Source of the DNA: a virus
Length of the DNA: 21,110 nt
IMG/VR virus record: IMGVR_UViG_3300017949_000083
Span: 1-21,110 of that record
Direction: 5' to 3' (one strand)
Every line of letters begins with the position of its first letter. Positions within the stretch are counted from its first letter, which is position 1. Under the pieces are notes generated by a model. That model saw nothing but the letters and a program-made list of their open reading frames with translations. It made no database searches and had not been told where the DNA came from. The position numbers and the translations under genes were made by a program. Below, piece by piece: positions 1-6,765 of the stretch.

Positions 1-474
1 GAGAGCGGCCTCGTCAAATATGATGAGGTCATAAGACCTACCCACGACCGAATCAACTTGGTTAACGGAACCCATACGAATCGTACTATGATTCGATAGT
101 TCAATAACTTTATCTTTTGCATTATCTCGTAATACCTCCAAATCAAAATGCTTGATTAATTGTCTTTGCAAATCAAAAGAAATTTGCGATAAGGAATAGT
201 TAGGTGACATAAGTAAAACATTAGCACCTGGAATTAAAGTAATTAACTGACCAATAATATTTGCAATATAAGTTTTACCCTGTCTTCTAGAAACAGCGGC
301 AGTAATAAAACGATATTTAGGATTGTTTATTGCATTAATTATTGCTGTTTGACTAGTATTAGGATTAATACCCAGCAACTCCATATAACCTTCAATAGGT
401 AACTTAATAAATCTACGATCATCGAATTTCATCAGATTTTCTGAGTCAATATCTAATCTACTAATATTTATCAA
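1..474 (-). CDS. terL: Terminase large subunit (partial, N-terminal ATPase part)
   Basis: DNA-packaging motor ATPase; the gene runs off the left edge, so only about 158 residues are visible and the nuclease domain is missing. A Walker A-like motif SRRQGKT is seen at about residues 62-68 and a Walker B motif LIIFDEAA near the window edge, the classic TerL pair. The frame opens with TTG at 474, whose last two bases overlap the TGA of the upstream 78-residue gene (coupled translation); an in-frame ATG at 432 is the alternative start and neither has a strong ribosome binding site. It is the last visible gene of the leftward operon, unusually far (about 12 kb) from the small-subunit candidate. The assignment rests on the motifs and is strong. 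Confidence 0.9.
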   Translation of the reverse strand, partial: MINISRLDIDSENLMKFDDRRFIKLPIEGYMELLGINPNTSQTAIINAINNPKYRFITAAVSRRQGKTYIANIIGQLITLIPGANVLLMSPNYSLSQISFDLQRQLIKHFDLEVLRDNAKDKVIELSNHSTIRMGSVNQVDSVVGRSYDLIIFDEAAL

Positions 475-707
475 TGTATAGTCTCGTTGTTAAAAATAAA
501 TTCTTCATCACTTTCGTTTAAAACTCCAGCGTCTTTTGCTTTCTCGTAAAGATAAATATAAGCGGCTGCTAAGTGTTTAAATTTTAGTTCTGCACTCGAA
601 AGAGGTCTTTTTGCTTCTTCCGAAATCATCTTTGCTAAAAAATTACCACCATGCACTAAACCTTCTTCTAACCAAAGTTTTCTGCCATCTATAGTAGGTA
701 CCGCCAT
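471..707 (-). CDS. Conserved-type small phage protein
   Basis: 78 residues, mixed charge, no signal peptide or membrane segment. The start is well supported: AAGGAG lies just upstream of the ATG at 707. It sits directly before terL, sharing bases with the terL start, so it is co-translated with the packaging ATPase. The N-terminus (MAVPTIDGRKLWLEEGL) and the central helix-forming stretch look like a small globular protein. I do not recognise a named family. Its position suggests a packaging or head-related accessory role, but that is inference only. Confidence 0.75.
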   Translation of the reverse strand: MAVPTIDGRKLWLEEGLVHGGNFLAKMISEEAKRPLSSAELKFKHLAAAYIYLYEKAKDAGVLNESDEEFIFNNETIH

Positions 708-709
708 AT

Positions 710-1063
710 TTATCTCCTTCTTCGTTTAATTCCTTTAACATGCTTTTGGGATTTAGGTGGTCGTTTTTTAGAACCGCCTTTGCCTGCCCAAAAGACTTTA
801 TTTGCCCAGTAAGCTGCTGAAGATTTACCCTTACGAATATTCTTAGCGTGTCTTGCTTTGAAACTTTTTCTTGCTTCTGGACTATAATTATGACCCATGC
901 CTTGCGCACCGAATCTAATTATTTTTACTTTACCCCCAACACGAACAGCTACTACAGCTTTCTTTGTTTTATGATTAGGAGTTCTTTTTGGACTATTTAA
1001 TCGAGTTAGTCCTGCTCGTTTTAATCTAGATTTCTCACTCGCTGTCAGAGCCATGGTCATCAT
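710..1063 (-). CDS. Highly basic small phage protein
   Basis: 117 residues, very rich in Lys and Arg, ending in a run of basic residues; no membrane segment. Central segment YSPEARKSFKARHAKN followed by KGKSSAAYWANKVFW is of a type I associate with small basic proteins of marine phages. Start is ambiguous: ATG at 1063 or ATG at 1054 (giving MALTASEKSRLKRAG), the latter with a GGA-type site at better spacing. It overlaps the end of the next upstream gene, as expected in this tightly packed operon. Nucleic-acid binding, perhaps in genome condensation, is plausible from charge but not shown. Confidence 0.75.
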   Translation of the reverse strand: MMTMALTASEKSRLKRAGLTRLNSPKRTPNHKTKKAVVAVRVGGKVKIIRFGAQGMGHNYSPEARKSFKARHAKNIRKGKSSAAYWANKVFWAGKGGSKKRPPKSQKHVKGIKRRRR

Positions 1064-1283
1064 CCAATCCGTTAACTAGTGCGTTAGCGGCCTGTACTAC
1101 TTCGTGTTCTGAAACTGCTAATTTATTTGTCCACCAAGTGGGCATCATTTCTGCATTTTCATCTATATTGTCAAGTATCATCTGACAATGTGACATAATA
1201 GTCTTGCAACTATTTATAGCAGAAGCAGCATCAGTATGTCCACCTTTGAGTATAATTTTATTACCTCTCAGTATTGCTTTCAT
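1035..1283 (-). CDS. Acidic small phage protein
   Basis: 82 residues with an acidic C-terminus (GLDDDHGSDSE), in contrast to the strongly basic proteins on both sides. Contains two Cys (SCKTIMSHC), too few for a clear zinc site. Its ATG at 1283 overlaps the stop of the upstream gene, so the two are translationally coupled. No family recognised. An acidic partner for the basic neighbours is a possible role but there is no direct evidence. Confidence 0.7.
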   Translation of the reverse strand: MKAILRGNKIILKGGHTDAASAINSCKTIMSHCQMILDNIDENAEMMPTWWTNKLAVSEHEVVQAANALVNGLDDDHGSDSE

Positions 1284-1555
1284 TATCTACCTCTTCTTGG
1301 TAAAATTCTTCCTGCACCGCCTCTGCCAAATCTTGCTGATTTTGGTCTAACAGTCTTGCCAAATCTAGGACCGATTGCTTTAGGTCTTGCTCCATATCTC
1401 ATTGCACCAACACTGTAAGCATCTTTTGTATTTACTAAAGTACCTGCTGCAGCATTCATGTCTCTTGTGACTCCTCGCTTGAGTCTGTGTTTACGAATCT
1501 TCTGAGTACTATGTACTCCAGTAGGTCCGCTTAAGAATCCGCCTGTTCTAGCCAT
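1283..1555 (-). CDS. Basic Gly/Arg-rich small phage protein
   Basis: 90 residues, basic, with a C-terminal Arg/Gly/Pro-rich tail (RFGRGGAGRILPRRGR), which suggests nucleic-acid contact or a disordered tail. Start ATG at 1555 is preceded by GGAGAATAC, a good ribosome binding site. It overlaps the stop of the upstream 66-residue gene by eight bases. No named domain recognised. Function unknown. Confidence 0.7.
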   Translation of the reverse strand: MARTGGFLSGPTGVHSTQKIRKHRLKRGVTRDMNAAAGTLVNTKDAYSVGAMRYGARPKAIGPRFGKTVRPKSARFGRGGAGRILPRRGR

Positions 1556-1748
1556 TGTATTCTCCTATAAGCTTTTTTAATTGCTTATCTCGAAAGGTAC
1601 ATTTCCTCATGGTAATATATTCTTTCAGTTTTTTTAATTTTTCTAATCTGTTTCTTCGAGTAAAAATTACTTCTGCCATTGTTTTTTCAATCGCTTTAAG
1701 TTCATTTGCCATTTCTGACTTTTGTCTGAGTTTATGAGCATTGCTCAT
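1548..1748 (-). CDS. Small basic coiled-coil-like protein
   Basis: 66 residues with regular Leu/Lys/Glu spacing (KLRQKSEMANELKAIEKTMAEV and on, followed by RLEKLKKLKEY), which predicts one long amphipathic helix or coiled coil. AGGAGGTAATT precedes the ATG at 1748, a strong ribosome binding site. It lies between basic proteins in the same operon. No family recognised; a structural or scaffolding role is possible but not supported further. Confidence 0.7.
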   Translation of the reverse strand: MSNAHKLRQKSEMANELKAIEKTMAEVIFTRRNRLEKLKKLKEYITMRKCTFRDKQLKKLIGEYNG

Positions 1749-1750
1749 AA

Positions 1751-2038
1751 TTACCTCCTTTTTTTCTTTCTACCTCGTTTTGCAAAAGTAGCAACATTTC
1801 TAGGCTTACCACCTGGATTTCCTGCTCTTCTTTTTCTTGTTACGGCAGAACGCTTTTGCGCTTTTGTCATTCTAGCGGCTTTACTTGCAGGAACACATTT
1901 TGGATATCCCCCAGCTTTACTACCTCTTGCTGACTTTCTACCGCAAGGTGGATGTCCTCCACCTTTTCTTTTTCGAGAGATGTCTACCCACCCCTCTCTA
2001 AACCACTTGGTAAGTCCTCCGCTTGGTTTTCGTGCCAT
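1751..2038 (-). CDS. DUF5872-like basic phage protein
   Basis: 95 residues. The pattern WFREGWVDISRKRKGG, then HPPCGRKSARG, YPKCVPASKAARMTKAQK and a GNPGGKP turn matches my memory of the DUF5872-type small protein found in viruses of aquatic microbes. Two Cys (PPCGR and YPKCVP) are conserved-looking. The C-terminus is a basic tail. Start ATG at 2038 overlaps the upstream stop by one base and follows AAGGAGGAAGTA. Function is unknown; the shorter protein at 2470-2589 shares the motif ISRKRK and the Cys/Lys-rich character and may be a relative. Confidence 0.75.
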   Translation of the reverse strand: MARKPSGGLTKWFREGWVDISRKRKGGGHPPCGRKSARGSKAGGYPKCVPASKAARMTKAQKRSAVTRKRRAGNPGGKPRNVATFAKRGRKKKRR

Positions 2039-2238
2039 TACTTCCTCCTTTTACGGCCAGTACCCATTCGATACTTTCCGCCTCGGGCTTTGTAAGTTTT
2101 TACTAACCAACCATTAGCGTACGCTGATGGATATACCTTAAATTTCCTCTTTGCTTCTGCTTTTACTCTCGCATATAGAGTAGGATTTGTAGGTACTGGA
2201 CGTTTTTTAGCGGTCTTTCTTCGTCTTTTGACTGCCAT
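2038..2238 (-). CDS. Small basic phage protein (YPSAYANGW motif)
   Basis: 66 residues, MAVKRRRK at the N-terminus, then RVKAEAKRKFKVYPSAYANGW and a KARGGKYR segment near the end. This motif set is typical of small basic proteins of marine phages and some algal viruses as I remember them, without known function. The start at 2238 is chosen because GGGGAGAAA lies directly before it; a longer reading from 2256 would bury this site. A perfect 7-bp hairpin (2257-2276) sits just upstream of the ribosome binding site and could influence translation or mRNA processing. Confidence 0.75.
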   Translation of the reverse strand: MAVKRRRKTAKKRPVPTNPTLYARVKAEAKRKFKVYPSAYANGWLVKTYKARGGKYRMGTGRKRRK

Positions 2239-2256
2239 TTTCTCCCCTAATTGCAC

Positions 2257-2276
2257 CGTGGGCGTTTCAGCCCACG
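2257..2276 (-). promoter_or_regulatory. Intergenic mRNA hairpin
   Basis: Perfect 7-bp inverted repeat (CGTGGGC / GCCCACG) with a 6-nt loop between the 58-residue gene and the 66-residue basic gene. It is not followed by a U run on the transcribed strand, so it is unlikely to terminate. It lies close to a ribosome binding site and may be a processing or translation-control element. Confidence 0.5.
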
Positions 2277-2289
2277 ATACCCCCTGTTG

Positions 2290-2466
2290 CTATTTATCTT
2301 TAGCCTTACCAACATTGATAGCAAACCAGTCAATTACTTTATATACTTTTTTGACTATACCATCATCTATTGGAGTAGGTGTTAGAGCCGCTATAACGGA
2401 TGCTCCCATAACCAGCCATGGAATAACTTGAATCCATCTGATTACCCATTCTAAGAAATCTAACAT
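2290..2466 (-). CDS. Small single-span membrane protein
   Basis: 58 residues, MLDFLEWVIRWIQ followed by a hydrophobic stretch (VIPWLVMGASVIAAL, about residues 14-28), then a TPTPIDDG turn and a charged C-terminal half. A strong site AAAGGAGATAATCT precedes ATG at 2466. It starts four bases after the stop of the 39-residue basic gene. Size and topology would fit a holin-like or accessory membrane protein, but nothing specific proves this. Confidence 0.7.
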   Translation of the reverse strand: MLDFLEWVIRWIQVIPWLVMGASVIAALTPTPIDDGIVKKVYKVIDWFAINVGKAKDK

Positions 2467-2469
2467 AGA

Positions 2470-2589
2470 TTATCTCCTTTTGTACTTGCCGCCTCTTTTT
2501 TGACGCTTACAGTACTGCTTTTGTGAGAAACCTCTAGGATTCGCACAGTTTATTTTACGCTTACGCGATATAGACCATTTCCTTCTCAC
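2470..2589 (-). CDS. Micro-protein, basic, Cys-containing
   Basis: 39 residues, starting with GTG (VRRKWSISRKRKINC...). The GTG overlaps the TGA of the upstream 30-residue gene in a GTGA junction, which argues for coupled translation because no separate ribosome binding site is visible. About a third of residues are Lys or Arg, and the two Cys (INCANPRG, YCKRQK) echo the PPCGR/YPKC motif of the DUF5872-like protein at 1751-2038, so it may be a cut-down relative. Function unknown. Confidence 0.6.
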   Translation of the reverse strand: MRRKWSISRKRKINCANPRGFSQKQYCKRQKRGGKYKRR

Positions 2590-2678
2590 TTCGGTTTAAA
2601 GGTGTCTACTTTTGTTAGTTTTCGTCTAAGAAATAGTCCTTTCAAAAACTCCCAAAACTTTTTAAAATAATTGTTCAT
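2586..2678 (-). CDS. Micro-protein, amphipathic and basic
   Basis: 30 residues: an aromatic amphipathic start (MNNYFKKFWEFLKGLFLRRK) and a basic, polar tail. ATG at 2678 lies inside the last codons of the GT8-like gene, with AGAAGGGT just upstream, and its TGA forms a GTGA overlap with the next gene. The arrangement, with overlaps at both ends, is what supports it as a real gene. A membrane-surface helix is the most one can infer. Confidence 0.55.
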   Translation of the reverse strand: MNNYFKKFWEFLKGLFLRRKLTKVDTFKPK

Positions 2679-3513
2679 ACCCTTCTAAGTGTTCTCTATA
2701 CACGGGGTACCATTTTTTATTCTGTGGCATCCATGGTGTAAAGTATCTAAAGAAATGAATAGCACACATATCTTCATATTCATTTCTGTCCCAGTGTCCA
2801 TCTACTTCATGTATTTTGTGATAGTGCCAATCTATTTGGTCTAACACTGGACATCTGTTTTCAAATTTGTTTGATAAAGGTTTCCATTTATCATGTAAAA
2901 CTGTATTAAATATACCCTGGTCTTCAAATTTTACAAAAGGGTTTAGACTCCATGCTGCATCTATCAATCTTCTAAAAGTTTTTGCTGCTATTAATCTTCT
3001 ATTAAAAAGCATAAAACAAGATTGAAATGCTTGTTGATTAGGTTTTAAATTAATTAAATCTAACCAACCTGTTCGTAGTGCTATTTGTCCAGGACTATGA
3101 ACAGCGCTTGTTACAAATTCCATCATGTTTTTTAATTCCCACAATCGAATTTTGTATTGATATTGTATGTCTTTATTTCCATCAGGATTAGCATACAAGT
3201 ATCGAGTATCCCTTTTTTCTAAATCTAATTCTATTTTATCAATAAATAAAACATCTAAGTCAGTATAAAATATCCAATCCCACTTTTTAAAATAATCGTG
3301 AAAAAGGAAAAATTTATTATACCTATTTTCAGTAGTATGCATTTCGACTTCAAATACTTCGTGTTTAAAGTCACTTGGCAGTGTAGTGCCGAGGGGTACA
3401 ATCACTCTTATGTCGCCATCCCATTTGCCTACTGTTACTGCTGAATGAATTACTGCTTTACAGTGTTCTATATAATTATCGTCTGCTACAAGTACAAGTA
3501 CTTTTTTCTTCAT
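2662..3513 (-). CDS. Glycosyltransferase, GT8-like
   Basis: 283 residues. Fold and motifs fit a GT-A sugar transferase using a nucleotide sugar: an N-terminal Rossmann-like strand (KKKVLVLVADDNYIEHC), a DxD motif in YTDLDVLF (Asp85, Asp87) for metal and nucleotide-sugar binding, a FEDQGIFN segment typical of GT8-like enzymes, and a C-terminal IHFFRYFTPW. AAGGACTAG precedes the ATG at 3513. It may modify host surface sugars, virion proteins or phage DNA bases; two methyltransferases and a second glycosyltransferase occur in the same operon. The acceptor cannot be read from sequence. Confidence 0.8.
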   Translation of the reverse strand: MKKKVLVLVADDNYIEHCKAVIHSAVTVGKWDGDIRVIVPLGTTLPSDFKHEVFEVEMHTTENRYNKFFLFHDYFKKWDWIFYTDLDVLFIDKIELDLEKRDTRYLYANPDGNKDIQYQYKIRLWELKNMMEFVTSAVHSPGQIALRTGWLDLINLKPNQQAFQSCFMLFNRRLIAAKTFRRLIDAAWSLNPFVKFEDQGIFNTVLHDKWKPLSNKFENRCPVLDQIDWHYHKIHEVDGHWDRNEYEDMCAIHFFRYFTPWMPQNKKWYPVYREHLEGYEQLF

Positions 3514-3577
3514 TTCTAGTCCTTAAAGGTGGAGCGGAGACCCCTCGATATTTTTCCGTGTCATGAAATATCTTCAT
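3476..3577 (-). CDS. Possible 33-residue ORF overlapping the GT8-like start
   Basis: ATG at 3577 opens a 33-residue frame (MKIFHDTEKYRGVSAPPLR...) that ends 38 bases inside the glycosyltransferase gene. The ribosome binding site is weak. It fills the otherwise empty stretch between the 19-residue gene and the glycosyltransferase, which argues mildly for coding. The same DNA can form a tRNA-acceptor-like inverted repeat (3531-3537 with 3603-3609). Low confidence. Confidence 0.3.
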   Translation of the reverse strand: MKIFHDTEKYRGVSAPPLRTRNEEKSTCTCSRR

Positions 3578-3649
3578 GCTCTTGTGCTTAGTATAAGGTC
3601 ATCCACTCCGTAAATCTATAATCACCTCCTCTAATTGGACTTTTTTAGT

Positions 3650-3709
3650 TTATTTTTTCTTACTGCCTTTTTTCTTTTTCTTTTTACCTTTTCCGTAATG
3701 TCCTGGCAT
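3650..3709 (-). CDS. Lys-rich micro-protein MPGHYGKGK...
   Basis: Only 19 residues: MPGHYGKG followed almost wholly by Lys with two Gly and a Ser. GGGAGATAGAA precedes the ATG at 3709, a good ribosome binding site. I recall very similar MPGHYGK-starting tiny Lys-rich ORFs in phages of marine bacteria, which is the main reason to call it. A stem is not required to explain the sequence. Function unknown; RNA or DNA charge neutralisation is a guess. Confidence 0.5.
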   Translation of the reverse strand: MPGHYGKGKKKKKKGSKKK

Positions 3710-3719
3710 TTCTATCTCC

Positions 3720-3890
3720 CTAAGTCCAACGAGGTGGCTCGTCTGGACACTCAGCCCATCTTAACTTTGTTTTGAGGGGCATAAAGCAATGACATATCTT
3801 ACAAGTTTTCCAAAACTTACTATAGTTTGGGCACTTTTGACATATCGCTATTCTGTCCGTATGTGGTATTTTATTCTTCGAAGTCCGCAT
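3720..3890 (-). CDS. Small Cys-rich zinc-ribbon-like protein
   Basis: 56 residues with CQKC, then CKICHCF and a later AECP: CxxC plus CxxCxC spacing suggests a zinc-binding knuckle. The segment CKICHCFMPLKTKL is a motif I have seen in small proteins of cyanophages and marine phages. The start at 3890 is chosen because GGAGATAATTTCC precedes it; the longer frame upstream is only the overlap with the methyltransferase gene, which it shares for 20 bases in another frame. Function unknown. Confidence 0.7.
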   Translation of the reverse strand: MRTSKNKIPHTDRIAICQKCPNYSKFWKTCKICHCFMPLKTKLRWAECPDEPPRWT

Positions 3891-4377
3891 GGAAATTATC
3901 TCCGAACTCTTGTAATTTATCAATCCACCACTCTTTGGGGTGTAGACTGACATGAAAGTTAGTACCACAACTAAATTTCTTTAATGCTGGTTTAGTATCA
4001 ATGTGAAAATATATAAAATTTCCAAAGAAGAAAACTGAATGTAGTATTTCGTCTACTTCTTCTGGTAGTATGTGTTCCATCACATCTACACATAGTACTA
4101 AATCGTAATATTTTGTTCCTACTGCTGGTAATTTATCTATACCTTTTACATAAGGGTCATAAAGAGTTGGTTTTGGTATTCCCCATTCTTTGTGAACTTC
4201 ATGTTTACTATATTGTAAACCTTTTCCAGACCCAAAATCTAATACACTAAAAGGTTTTACTTTACGAATAATATCGTGTATTTTATCCTTTTGTTTCATA
4301 GTAGTACCACCACTCATTGTAGTAGTATTTTTATGAACCCAAATATATTCTTCCTCTAGTCGTTGTTTTGAAATCAC
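3871..4377 (-). CDS. Class I SAM-dependent methyltransferase
   Basis: 168 residues. Motif I is VLDFGSGKG (about residues 45-53), the S-adenosylmethionine-binding glycine loop; YYDLVLCVDVMEHI is the motif II/post-motif region with VMEH typical of small phage methyltransferases. The N-terminal WVHKNTTTMSGGTT is also typical of such phage proteins as I remember them. Start is GTG at 4377 in a GTGA overlap with the upstream stop, so translation is coupled. Substrate is unknown; there is no DPPY/NPPY motif, so DNA adenine methylation is unlikely. Confidence 0.8.
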   Translation of the reverse strand: MISKQRLEEEYIWVHKNTTTMSGGTTMKQKDKIHDIIRKVKPFSVLDFGSGKGLQYSKHEVHKEWGIPKPTLYDPYVKGIDKLPAVGTKYYDLVLCVDVMEHILPEEVDEILHSVFFFGNFIYFHIDTKPALKKFSCGTNFHVSLHPKEWWIDKLQEFGDNFHADFEE

Positions 4378-4529
4378 TTTCTACTACGCTTTGGATTGTG
4401 GGTTTTTCTCTGTAAATTTCTTTTTCTTGCGAGTAGTTTTTTAACTCTGCCTGATAGTTCTGGAGCTTCGTTTGTTTCTTCTGACTTCTCCACAGCTTTT
4501 TTCAAAGCTTCTTTTATTTCGTTAGCCAT
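4374..4529 (-). CDS. Small charged protein
   Basis: 51 residues. The N-terminal half alternates Glu and Lys (EIKEALKKAVEKSEE) and is probably helical; the C-terminal half is strongly basic (RKRNLQRKTHNPKRSRK). ATG at 4529 lies inside the end of the upstream 62-residue gene, and the TGA overlaps the GTG of the methyltransferase. No family recognised. The double overlap is the best evidence that it is translated. Confidence 0.65.
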   Translation of the reverse strand: MANEIKEALKKAVEKSEETNEAPELSGRVKKLLARKRNLQRKTHNPKRSRK

Positions 4530-4702
4530 TCTATTGCTTCCTCTTTGGTTTTGTACATTTTTGTCTCACCATTAAATTTAACTCTCCAGGCTGTACCGTT
4601 AAAGCTTAATTCAGCCCCTGCTGGTAGCACTGGCTCTTCTTTCACTACTTTTTTCACTTTCGGTGCTTTAGTAATATCTTTTTTATCATAGTCCATTTGC
4701 AT
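4514..4702 (-). CDS. Small conserved-type protein with Trp-rich beta region
   Basis: 62 residues. A Lys-rich N-terminal part (KKDITKAPKVKKVVKEE) is followed by a compact segment ELSFNGTAWRVKFNGETKMYKT that looks like two short strands and a helix. GGAGAAAACA precedes ATG at 4702. It is the second gene after the 4.95-kb promoter. No function recognised. Confidence 0.7.
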   Translation of the reverse strand: MQMDYDKKDITKAPKVKKVVKEEPVLPAGAELSFNGTAWRVKFNGETKMYKTKEEAIEWLTK

Positions 4703-4711
4703 TGTTTTCTC

Positions 4712-4909
4712 CTACATATGATTTACCCATAAAGTTACGAAGATTCCAAATCCTGCAACTATTATGGCGCCTGCCGCTGATATAAGTATTGTTTCGATTC
4801 TCTTAACATTTTCATCTAAGTCATCAAAGCGGTTAAATGCAGTTTTCCATCGCTCCGCGCAGACGGCTTCGTGCTTGGCTAAATCGTTTGCTACTGTCTC
4901 GGCATCCAT
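4712..4909 (-). CDS. XhlA-like membrane protein, holin-associated candidate
   Basis: 65 residues. N-terminal soluble helix with HEAVCAERW and DLDENVKRIE (coiled-coil-like), then one C-terminal membrane span (ILISAAGAIIVAGFGIFVTLW). This layout is that of hemolysin XhlA/phage holin-associated proteins, where the protein acts with a holin in lysis. First gene after the promoter at 4949-4977, with AAAGGAAACAATA before its ATG. It is the best lysis-related candidate among the small proteins, but the call is from architecture only. Confidence 0.6.
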   Translation of the reverse strand: MDAETVANDLAKHEAVCAERWKTAFNRFDDLDENVKRIETILISAAGAIIVAGFGIFVTLWVNHM

Positions 4910-4948
4910 TATTGTTTCCTTTAAAACTTTTGTATTAAATACATGATA

Positions 4949-4977
4949 ATTATATCAAATTCGATACCTGATGTCAA
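4949..4977 (-). promoter_or_regulatory. Sigma70-type promoter
   Basis: On the minus strand TTGACA and TATAAT separated by exactly 17 bp, a consensus match at all twelve positions. It lies immediately after the 3' end of the cyclase gene and would restart transcription for the XhlA-like gene and everything to its left. Confidence 0.85.
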
Positions 4978-4980
4978 GTA

Positions 4981-6765
4981 TTATTTTCGTATGGTATAGA
5001 TTTTTACAGGCTCTGACTTACCTTTGACAGTTACCTCGTCAAGAAATTCGTAGTCATAACCATCTACTAAACTGTACTCGGATATAATTAAATCTGCGTC
5101 ATATTCTTTACAACTAGACTCTAGTCTAGCGGCTAGATTGACACTATCACCAAGGACACTGTAATCAAAACGAGTACTACTGCCAAAGTTTCCGACGACA
5201 CAGTCTCCCGTGTTGATGCCCGCTCCTGTATTAATTTGATCCAGGCCTTCTTCTGCGAGTCTTTCATTCAATTCTCCCAATGCCACTCTCATTTCGAGAG
5301 CTGCCTTTGTTGCATTTTCAACATGATTCTCGTCTGGACATGGCGCACCCCAAAATGCCATGATGCAATCTCCCATATATTTATCTATTGTTCCTCCATG
5401 CTTGAGAATAATCTCAGTCTGATTGTCAAGAAAACGATTAATCAGAGTAGTAAGTCCTTGTGGATTCTTCTGGTATTTTTCCGAGATCGGGGTAAATCCT
5501 CGAATATCCGAAAAAAGAAAAGTGAGTCGTGAAGTTAACCCACCCAATCTCAGTAAACTTGGGTCTTCTTGTAATTTTTTCACTAAGTCTGGACTTACGT
5601 ATGTCCCGAATTGTTGTTTGATTCGAAGTTTCTGACGATACTCGGATAAGAAACTCAGGAATGTATGAATACTCCAAAACAAAATGGAGATAATTACGAT
5701 TCCGCTGACGTCAAACAAATAAGAAGATTGATAACTATACCAGGCTCCATATAGTGACCCACCTACTATTAATATTAAAGTAGGTACGGAATACCAAATA
5801 GACCTTGATGCGATTGCAATAAGTAGTAATGCAAATAATCCTCCTGCCAGCTCAGCTCCAAGAGACCAAGTAGGGGTAGAAGGAGCACTACCAGTAATAA
5901 GATTATGTAAAATGTTTGCTTGTATTTCATGTGGGTATTTAGCCCCCGCAGGGGTCGGCACAGGGTTTGTTATACCCTCTGCAGTCGTGCCGAATATAAC
6001 AAAGGGAGCTTGTATAGGATTTTCCATAAACTCCAGTCCTGTTTGTTTGTAAAATTTTGTATTCCAGTTTAAAAAGATACGACCATTCGCATCTGTATTC
6101 ATTAAAGGGTAACTAGGGACTCTAACCCATTGCACGCCTTCTGGTGTTGTTTTTAGCTGGTACGAAGGATCGTCTACTGCGACTCTTAAGAGTTCCAAGG
6201 CGAAACTCGGGTAAAGTTTTGACTGCACGTTTACGACTAGGGGAATACGACGCGTAACCCCGTCTATTTCCGGCGTAGCGGTTACTAGCCCTAGTCCCTT
6301 TGCGTTTAACGCCAGCGTAGGTTCTGTAGGTAAAATTCCTGGATATTCGAATAGCCATGGTAATGGGTCCTCCCCTAACTGAGCAGTGCCTACATGAGGA
6401 TTTGTCCCAGTTACTTGTGTCGATGCTGCTGAAGCAAGGACTGTTGGTTTGTAAGGCAATCTGAGTACAAAATACGCATCTTGCTGTGCTCCTCGGATAT
6501 CTGGATTTGGCATAAGCACTGTAATTCCAGATATTCCAGAGGTTTCTGTGATTAAGTCTCCATAAACACTTCTTGGTAATGGCCAACCTCCGTTATTTTT
6601 TATAAAGTCTTCATCTAAATCAACTATTAATATGTTTTCATTTTGCACTGGTTCGGTATTCATAATCAAATAGTCGTAACCAATTAGTTCGAGTCTTTGC
6701 ATGATACCTGGATTCCAGATTAGGATTCCCATAAATATTGTTATTGTTATTATCTTCTGATACAT
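4981..6765 (-). CDS. CHASE2-domain adenylate cyclase (class III)
   Basis: 594 residues. Order: N-terminal membrane anchor; extracytoplasmic CHASE2 sensor (about residues 20-300, with IVDLDEDFIKNNGGWPLPRS and the closing FVIFGTTAEG); three membrane spans (about 300-380); cytoplasmic class III cyclase (about 405-594). Catalytic residues appear complete: metal Asp420 in FSDIRGFT and Asp466 in GDCIMAFWG, purine-selecting Lys462 (TIDKYMGD) and Asp534 (FDYS), transition-state Asn543 and Arg547 (VNLAAR). Lys plus Asp predicts cAMP rather than cGMP. A whole receptor cyclase is remarkable in a phage. It ends the csgF-csgG-curlin-FecR block, overlapping its upstream neighbour by 16 bases, so envelope sensing may be linked to the exported fibre system (inference). 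Confidence 0.93.
   Translation of the reverse strand: MYQKIITITIFMGILIWNPGIMQRLELIGYDYLIMNTEPVQNENILIVDLDEDFIKNNGGWPLPRSVYGDLITETSGISGITVLMPNPDIRGAQQDAYFVLRLPYKPTVLASAASTQVTGTNPHVGTAQLGEDPLPWLFEYPGILPTEPTLALNAKGLGLVTATPEIDGVTRRIPLVVNVQSKLYPSFALELLRVAVDDPSYQLKTTPEGVQWVRVPSYPLMNTDANGRIFLNWNTKFYKQTGLEFMENPIQAPFVIFGTTAEGITNPVPTPAGAKYPHEIQANILHNLITGSAPSTPTWSLGAELAGGLFALLLIAIASRSIWYSVPTLILIVGGSLYGAWYSYQSSYLFDVSGIVIISILFWSIHTFLSFLSEYRQKLRIKQQFGTYVSPDLVKKLQEDPSLLRLGGLTSRLTFLFSDIRGFTPISEKYQKNPQGLTTLINRFLDNQTEIILKHGGTIDKYMGDCIMAFWGAPCPDENHVENATKAALEMRVALGELNERLAEEGLDQINTGAGINTGDCVVGNFGSSTRFDYSVLGDSVNLAARLESSCKEYDADLIISEYSLVDGYDYEFLDEVTVKGKSEPVKIYTIRK

Noticed and set aside
1722-2117. 131-residue plus-strand open frame
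   Set aside because: It is the complement of the DUF5872-like and neighbouring basic genes, whose minus-strand frames have ribosome binding sites and operon overlaps.
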